Assembly (NCBI RefSeq): GCF_000176915.2
Contig: NC_014844.1
Coordinates: forward strand, 496,001-560,000
Reading direction: 5' to 3'
DNA: 64,000 nt
Source: Pseudodesulfovibrio aespoeensis Aspo-2
GTDB lineage: Bacteria; Desulfobacterota; Desulfovibrionia; Desulfovibrionales; Desulfovibrionaceae
Made by a program: the position numbers and the translations under genes. The notes below the pieces were generated by a model. It was not told where the DNA came from, searched no databases, and saw only the letters and a program-made list of their open reading frames with translations. Within the stretch, counting starts at the first letter, position 1; every line of letters begins with the position of its first letter. Positions 60,610-64,000 of the stretch are shown in pieces.

Positions 60610-61389
60610 ATGCCCGCAACCCGTTGTCCAGCACTCCCGTTTCTGCTTTGCGCCCTGCTCCTGGGCCAGCTGCTGTGCTGTCCGCGCGCCCTGGCGGGCG
60701 GGGTGCATGTCATGACGGAGCAGTATCCCCCCTTCAGCTATCAGGTGGACGGGGAGGCGCGCGGGTTCTGCGTCGAGCTCGTGCAGCGCATTCTCGAGAG
60801 GCTTGGCCTGGGCGAAAGCGACATAGTTTTCTACCCCTGGGCCAGGGCGTACATGAAACTCAAGGAAGAGGACGGACACGTCCTCTTCCCCATGAGCCGC
60901 TCGGTGGAGCGCGACGGGCTGTTCCGATTTGTCGGCCCGGTCTTTGACGACACCCTGTATTTCTTCCGCCGCAAGGGCTCGGCTGTGCAGGTGCAGGGTC
61001 TGGCCGACGCCCGGCGCGTCGGTGCCATCGGCGTGACCCGCGACGACTTCTATCACCAGTTTCTGGTCGAACACGGCTTTGCCAACCTTGATATCAGCGT
61101 CTGCCAGCTCCACGACTTCAGAAAGCTGGCCCAGGGCCGGGTGGACCTCGTGCCCATGGGCGAGAAGGCGATGTCCGGGTTCATGGCCCGGCAACAGGGC
61201 CTGGACCCGGCCATGTTCGAGAAGGCGGGCCCGGCCATCTACCGCTCCGAGGTGTTCATCGGCTTTTCCGGCTCCACGCCCGACGAGGTGGTCGAAAGCT
61301 GGCAGAAGGCGCTGGACGAACTCAAGGAGGCCGGAGTGTACGGAGCCATCATGAACCGGTATTTTCCCCCGGACACCCAGCCTGAGTAG
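60610..61389 (+). CDS. periplasmic solute-binding-type protein (family 3)
   Basis: A 259-residue protein with a signal peptide (PFLLCALLLGQLLCCPRALA) and the bacterial extracellular solute-binding family 3 fold: VMTEQYPPFSYQVDGEARGF, then FYPWARAYMKLKEEDGHVLF and a late SEVFIGFSGSTPDE. No permease genes lie beside it, so it may be a sensor or stand-alone receptor rather than part of a transporter. Confidence 0.82.
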   Translation: MPATRCPALPFLLCALLLGQLLCCPRALAGGVHVMTEQYPPFSYQVDGEARGFCVELVQRILERLGLGESDIVFYPWARAYMKLKEEDGHVLFPMSRSVERDGLFRFVGPVFDDTLYFFRRKGSAVQVQGLADARRVGAIGVTRDDFYHQFLVEHGFANLDISVCQLHDFRKLAQGRVDLVPMGEKAMSGFMARQQGLDPAMFEKAGPAIYRSEVFIGFSGSTPDEVVESWQKALDELKEAGVYGAIMNRYFPPDTQPE

Positions 61390-61519
61390 TCGCCTGTGAA
61401 AGGGCATCCCCATCACAACCGTCTGTTTGCGGCAGCGTGTTGACATTCCATTGAATGCTGGTAGGTTGGCATAATGCCCAGCCATTTTTGGTGCGATACC
61501 TGGGTGCAAGAGGAGCTGA

Positions 61520-62368
61520 ATGCGGGAGACAGGGAAAACCGTTCCCGGCCAGTGCCGGGCATGGGGTGATGCTGCGGCAGGGGGTGCTGCGCGAGGGTGG
61601 TCATTGGCGGGATTTGTTCTTGCCCTGGTTGCCCTGGCCGCTTTGGGTTTCTGTCCCCCTGTCCTGGCTGATGGCGGGGTGCTGCGCGTGTCCTTCAACG
61701 ACCTGCCCCCGTGGAAAGTGCTCGGTCCCAAGGGCGAACCGACGGGCATCGATGTCGAATTCCTGAACATGCTGGCCGCGCGGATGGGGTTGACCGTGGA
61801 GTATGTTCACTATCCCTTCAAGCGGGGTCTCAAGCTGACGGAGAGCGGCGATGTGGACGCCATGATCGGCGTGCTGCGCAGGCCGGAGCGCGAAGCCTAT
61901 CTGCACTACATCGAACCGGCCTACAAGCACGAGACGAGCAAGGCTTTCTTCGTGCTCAAGGGACGCGAGAACACCATTGCCCGGCACGAGGACCTCTACG
62001 GTCTGCGCGTGGGTACGGTCCTGGGCGGGCGCTACTACCCCGGATTTGACGACGACACGCGGATATTCAAGCATCCGGTCACTTCCTATGACCTGAATTT
62101 CAGGATGCTCTTGGCTGGGCGGATCGACGCCGTGGTCATGACCGAGACCGCCGGAGTGTATCGCGTGGCCCAGCTCGGGCTGGGCAACACGGTGGTCAAG
62201 GCAACGTATGTCCACCGGGACCACCAGGATGTTTACATGGTGCTGTCCAAACGGTCGGTCCATGCTGACCGGCTTGAGGAATTCAGCCGGGTCATGGACG
62301 AGCTGGTGCGCGAGGGCGCGCTGGACGCCGTGGCCGCGCGCTTTTTCAAGGAGACGGCCCCGCAATAG
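61520..62368 (+). CDS. periplasmic solute-binding-type protein (family 3)
   Basis: A 282-residue protein with a late signal peptide (FVLALVALAALGFCPPVLAD, about residues 31-50) and a family-3 binding fold: LRVSFNDLPPWKVLGPKGEP, GIDVEFLNMLAARMGLTVEY, and DVDAMIGVLRRPEREAYLHY. Distantly similar to the previous gene. The long N-terminus makes the exact start uncertain, though AGGAG precedes ATG 61520. Confidence 0.8.
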   Translation: MRETGKTVPGQCRAWGDAAAGGAARGWSLAGFVLALVALAALGFCPPVLADGGVLRVSFNDLPPWKVLGPKGEPTGIDVEFLNMLAARMGLTVEYVHYPFKRGLKLTESGDVDAMIGVLRRPEREAYLHYIEPAYKHETSKAFFVLKGRENTIARHEDLYGLRVGTVLGGRYYPGFDDDTRIFKHPVTSYDLNFRMLLAGRIDAVVMTETAGVYRVAQLGLGNTVVKATYVHRDHQDVYMVLSKRSVHADRLEEFSRVMDELVREGALDAVAARFFKETAPQ

Positions 62369-62402
62369 GTTTGGCTGTGGAGCCAACCCGGCCCGGAGTC
62401 CG

Positions 62403-63179
62403 TCAGCCTCCCAGCAGTGCGAGTACGCGGGTCAGGGCCGCGTCCACGATGTCGGTTTCAGGCAGCGCGAGGACCGAGGCGTCGGTCATCTGCCGTCTGA
62501 CAAGGCCGGGCAGGGGCGGCATGAGGATCGACCGCTCGGGCAGTCCGGGCAGGTCGGGCACCTCGCCCCCGGCGTGGCGGTTGACCACCAGCACCTGATT
62601 GTTCAGGCCCAGGTCGCGGGCCATGCGTCCCACCTCGGCCCCGGTCAGCAGGCTGCGCATGCTCGGCTCGCTGACCACCACCAGCCCGTCCACATGGGCC
62701 ACGGTGCCACGGCCCAGATGCTCCACCCCGGCTTCGAGGTCCACCAGCACCCATTCGTCGCGGTCCATGACCAGATGGGCCAGCACCGCCTTGAGCAGGG
62801 CGTTGGCGTCGCATGCGCAGCCGCCGCCCGCGTTGGTCACCGCGCCCATGACCAGGAGCCGCTTGCGTCCCGCGGCCACGCCGGGCAGGGGCGCGCCGCC
62901 CAGGGGCACGTCCACGGCCAGGGTCTCGGGCAGGTCGCCCACGTCCGGGTTGAGGTCAAGAAACCCGCCCGCGTGGATGCGTTCGCGCACGAGATCGGCC
63001 CGGCGCACCAGCGGCTCGGGCAACGCCCCGGCGGGCAGGCCCGACGCCTGCCCCAGCGACAGGGCGGTGTCGGCATCGATCATCCAGACGTTGTGGCCGC
63101 TGCGGGCCAGCAGGTCGGCCATCCAGGCGGCCAGCGAGGTCTTGCCCACCCCGCCCTTGCCCGCAAAGGCGATCTTCAT
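62403..63179 (-). CDS. cooC: CO dehydrogenase maturation ATPase CooC
   Basis: A 258-residue MinD-type ATPase: the P-loop AFAGKGGVGKTSLAAWMADL at the N-terminus, VWMIDADTALSLGQA and a nickel-binding type CAC in NAGGGCACDANALLKAVLAH are the CooC landmarks. It inserts nickel into the C-cluster of CooS. It lies downstream of cooS in the same direction with a 100-base gap. Confidence 0.92.
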   Translation of the reverse strand: MKIAFAGKGGVGKTSLAAWMADLLARSGHNVWMIDADTALSLGQASGLPAGALPEPLVRRADLVRERIHAGGFLDLNPDVGDLPETLAVDVPLGGAPLPGVAAGRKRLLVMGAVTNAGGGCACDANALLKAVLAHLVMDRDEWVLVDLEAGVEHLGRGTVAHVDGLVVVSEPSMRSLLTGAEVGRMARDLGLNNQVLVVNRHAGGEVPDLPGLPERSILMPPLPGLVRRQMTDASVLALPETDIVDAALTRVLALLGG

Positions 63180-63281
63180 GCGCGCTCCTGTGTCCTTATC
63201 GAGGTTCAGCCAGCATGGCGGCGGGGGGGGCGCACGGGGTTTTCCCGCCGCCGCCCCTCCCGCCGTCGTCCGAAGTCATGC

Positions 63282-64000
63282 CTATTCGCTCAGCCCCAGC
63301 CCCTTGCGCTTGGCCCTGATGCGGATGTCAAAGAGTTCCGCTGCCTTGACCGGGTCGGGCTCGATGACAAAGCACGCACCCACCAGATCCTCCAGGCCGG
63401 AAACGGCCAGGTTGGTGACCGTCTCGGAGCCGAGGATGTTGGGCGGATGGCCCAGGTGGGTGTAGATGCCGCTGGCCACGGCGTAGAGCCCGATGGCCGC
63501 CGCCTTTTCCGAATACCACTCGGGCGAGGACGCGCCCACGGGCAGGTCCGAGATGTCCACGCCCAGCCCGTTGGCCAGGGCGGCGCAGAGCTGGAGAATG
63601 CGCGCATTGTCCACGCAGGAGCCGTAGTGCAGCACCGGCGGGATGCCCAGCGACCCGCAGATCTTGCGCAGGCCGGGACCGGCCTGATCGATGGCGCTGG
63701 GCAGGAGCAGCCCGGCCTTGCCCGCCGCCGTGGTCACGCAGCCGGTCACCAGGACCAGGATGTCCTTTTTGATCAGCTCTTTGGCCAGGCCCACGTTCAT
63801 GGAGTCCTGCTTGAACTTGGGGTTGTTGCAGCCCACGATGCCCACCGCGCCCCGGATGTCGCCGCTGGCAATGGCCTGGATCAGCGGGTCGAGCGAGCCG
63901 CCCAGGGCCTTGATGACCGCCTCGTTGGAGAATCCGGTCATGATGTCCACGGGTTCGCCTGGGATGTCCACCCGGCCCGGATCGCGCTCAACGAATCCCT
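63282..64000 (-). CDS. cooS: anaerobic carbon monoxide dehydrogenase catalytic subunit CooS (partial)
   Basis: The C-terminal 239 residues; the 5' end is beyond the window, as the frame is open through the last base. Conserved CooS segments are GAVGIVGCNNPKFKQDSMNV, VTGCVTTAAGKAGLL and HYGSCVDNARILQLCAALAN, whose cysteines bind the Ni-Fe-S C-cluster. It oxidises CO to CO2, or the reverse, in the cytoplasm, and is followed by cooC. Confidence 0.95.
   Translation of the reverse strand, partial: GFVERDPGRVDIPGEPVDIMTGFSNEAVIKALGGSLDPLIQAIASGDIRGAVGIVGCNNPKFKQDSMNVGLAKELIKKDILVLVTGCVTTAAGKAGLLLPSAIDQAGPGLRKICGSLGIPPVLHYGSCVDNARILQLCAALANGLGVDISDLPVGASSPEWYSEKAAAIGLYAVASGIYTHLGHPPNILGSETVTNLAVSGLEDLVGACFVIEPDPVKAAELFDIRIRAKRKGLGLSE

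Overview
The window is GC-rich bacterial DNA of a strictly anaerobic type, most likely a Desulfovibrionaceae member (a Pseudodesulfovibrio or Desulfovibrio relative). The pointers are a Ni-Fe-S carbon monoxide dehydrogenase (cooS, partial) with its maturation ATPase (cooC), a membrane complex carrying an eight-haem cytochrome c domain, and many membrane sensors. The taxonomic placement is inference from gene content; no rRNA is present.

Layout. (1) Positions 1-14950 are the right part of a P2/HP1-like contractile-tail prophage: tail tube, a lysis cassette (lytic transglycosylase plus a two-component spanin), a tail assembly chaperone with a lambda-type GGGAAAG slippery site, tape measure, baseplate J and I, fibres and spike. 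The tail operon is interrupted on the opposite strand by a HigBA toxin-antitoxin pair and by two divergent copies of a small cassette. Each cassette copy has a promoter, a leader RNA predicted to form a pseudoknot with compensatory base changes between the copies, a ~75-residue helical protein and a terminator. This cassette is the strongest candidate for something undescribed. (2) Positions 14951-28427 are a second integrated element. It is bounded by two copies of the 3' end of a tRNA-Thr(CGU) gene and carries a D5-like helicase, a CHC2 zinc-finger protein, a hairpin-rich candidate origin, two tyrosine recombinases and a cargo of toxin-antitoxin and Fic genes. (3) From 28428 a third, related element begins. 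Only a DGQHR/nuclease-type defence gene remains of it, cut off by an IS3-family (IS407-group) copy whose near-identical twin sits at 15182.

From about 31 kb the chromosome resumes: a CydA-like/octahaem cytochrome complex, a chemoreceptor, coaX, a DJ-1/PfpI protein, enolase, and an ArsR-controlled operon of a metal(loid) permease with a chain of thiol-redox proteins. These are followed by folD, an NmrA-type reductase, an HD-GYP protein, a cupin/AraC pair, a CHASE-PAS histidine kinase and a two-gene envelope operon of unknown function. At 55.1-55.4 kb a mobile-element remnant truncates genes on both sides. A hybrid histidine kinase (56934-59933) is split by an IS1595-family element with a perfect 8-bp target duplication. 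The window ends with two solute-binding-type proteins, cooC and cooS.

The region from 1 to 31 kb is a tandem array of integrated elements at one tRNA gene whose intact copy is not in the window. IS copies have since rearranged its right edge. Many long open frames opposite the GC-rich genes are frame shadows and are left out.
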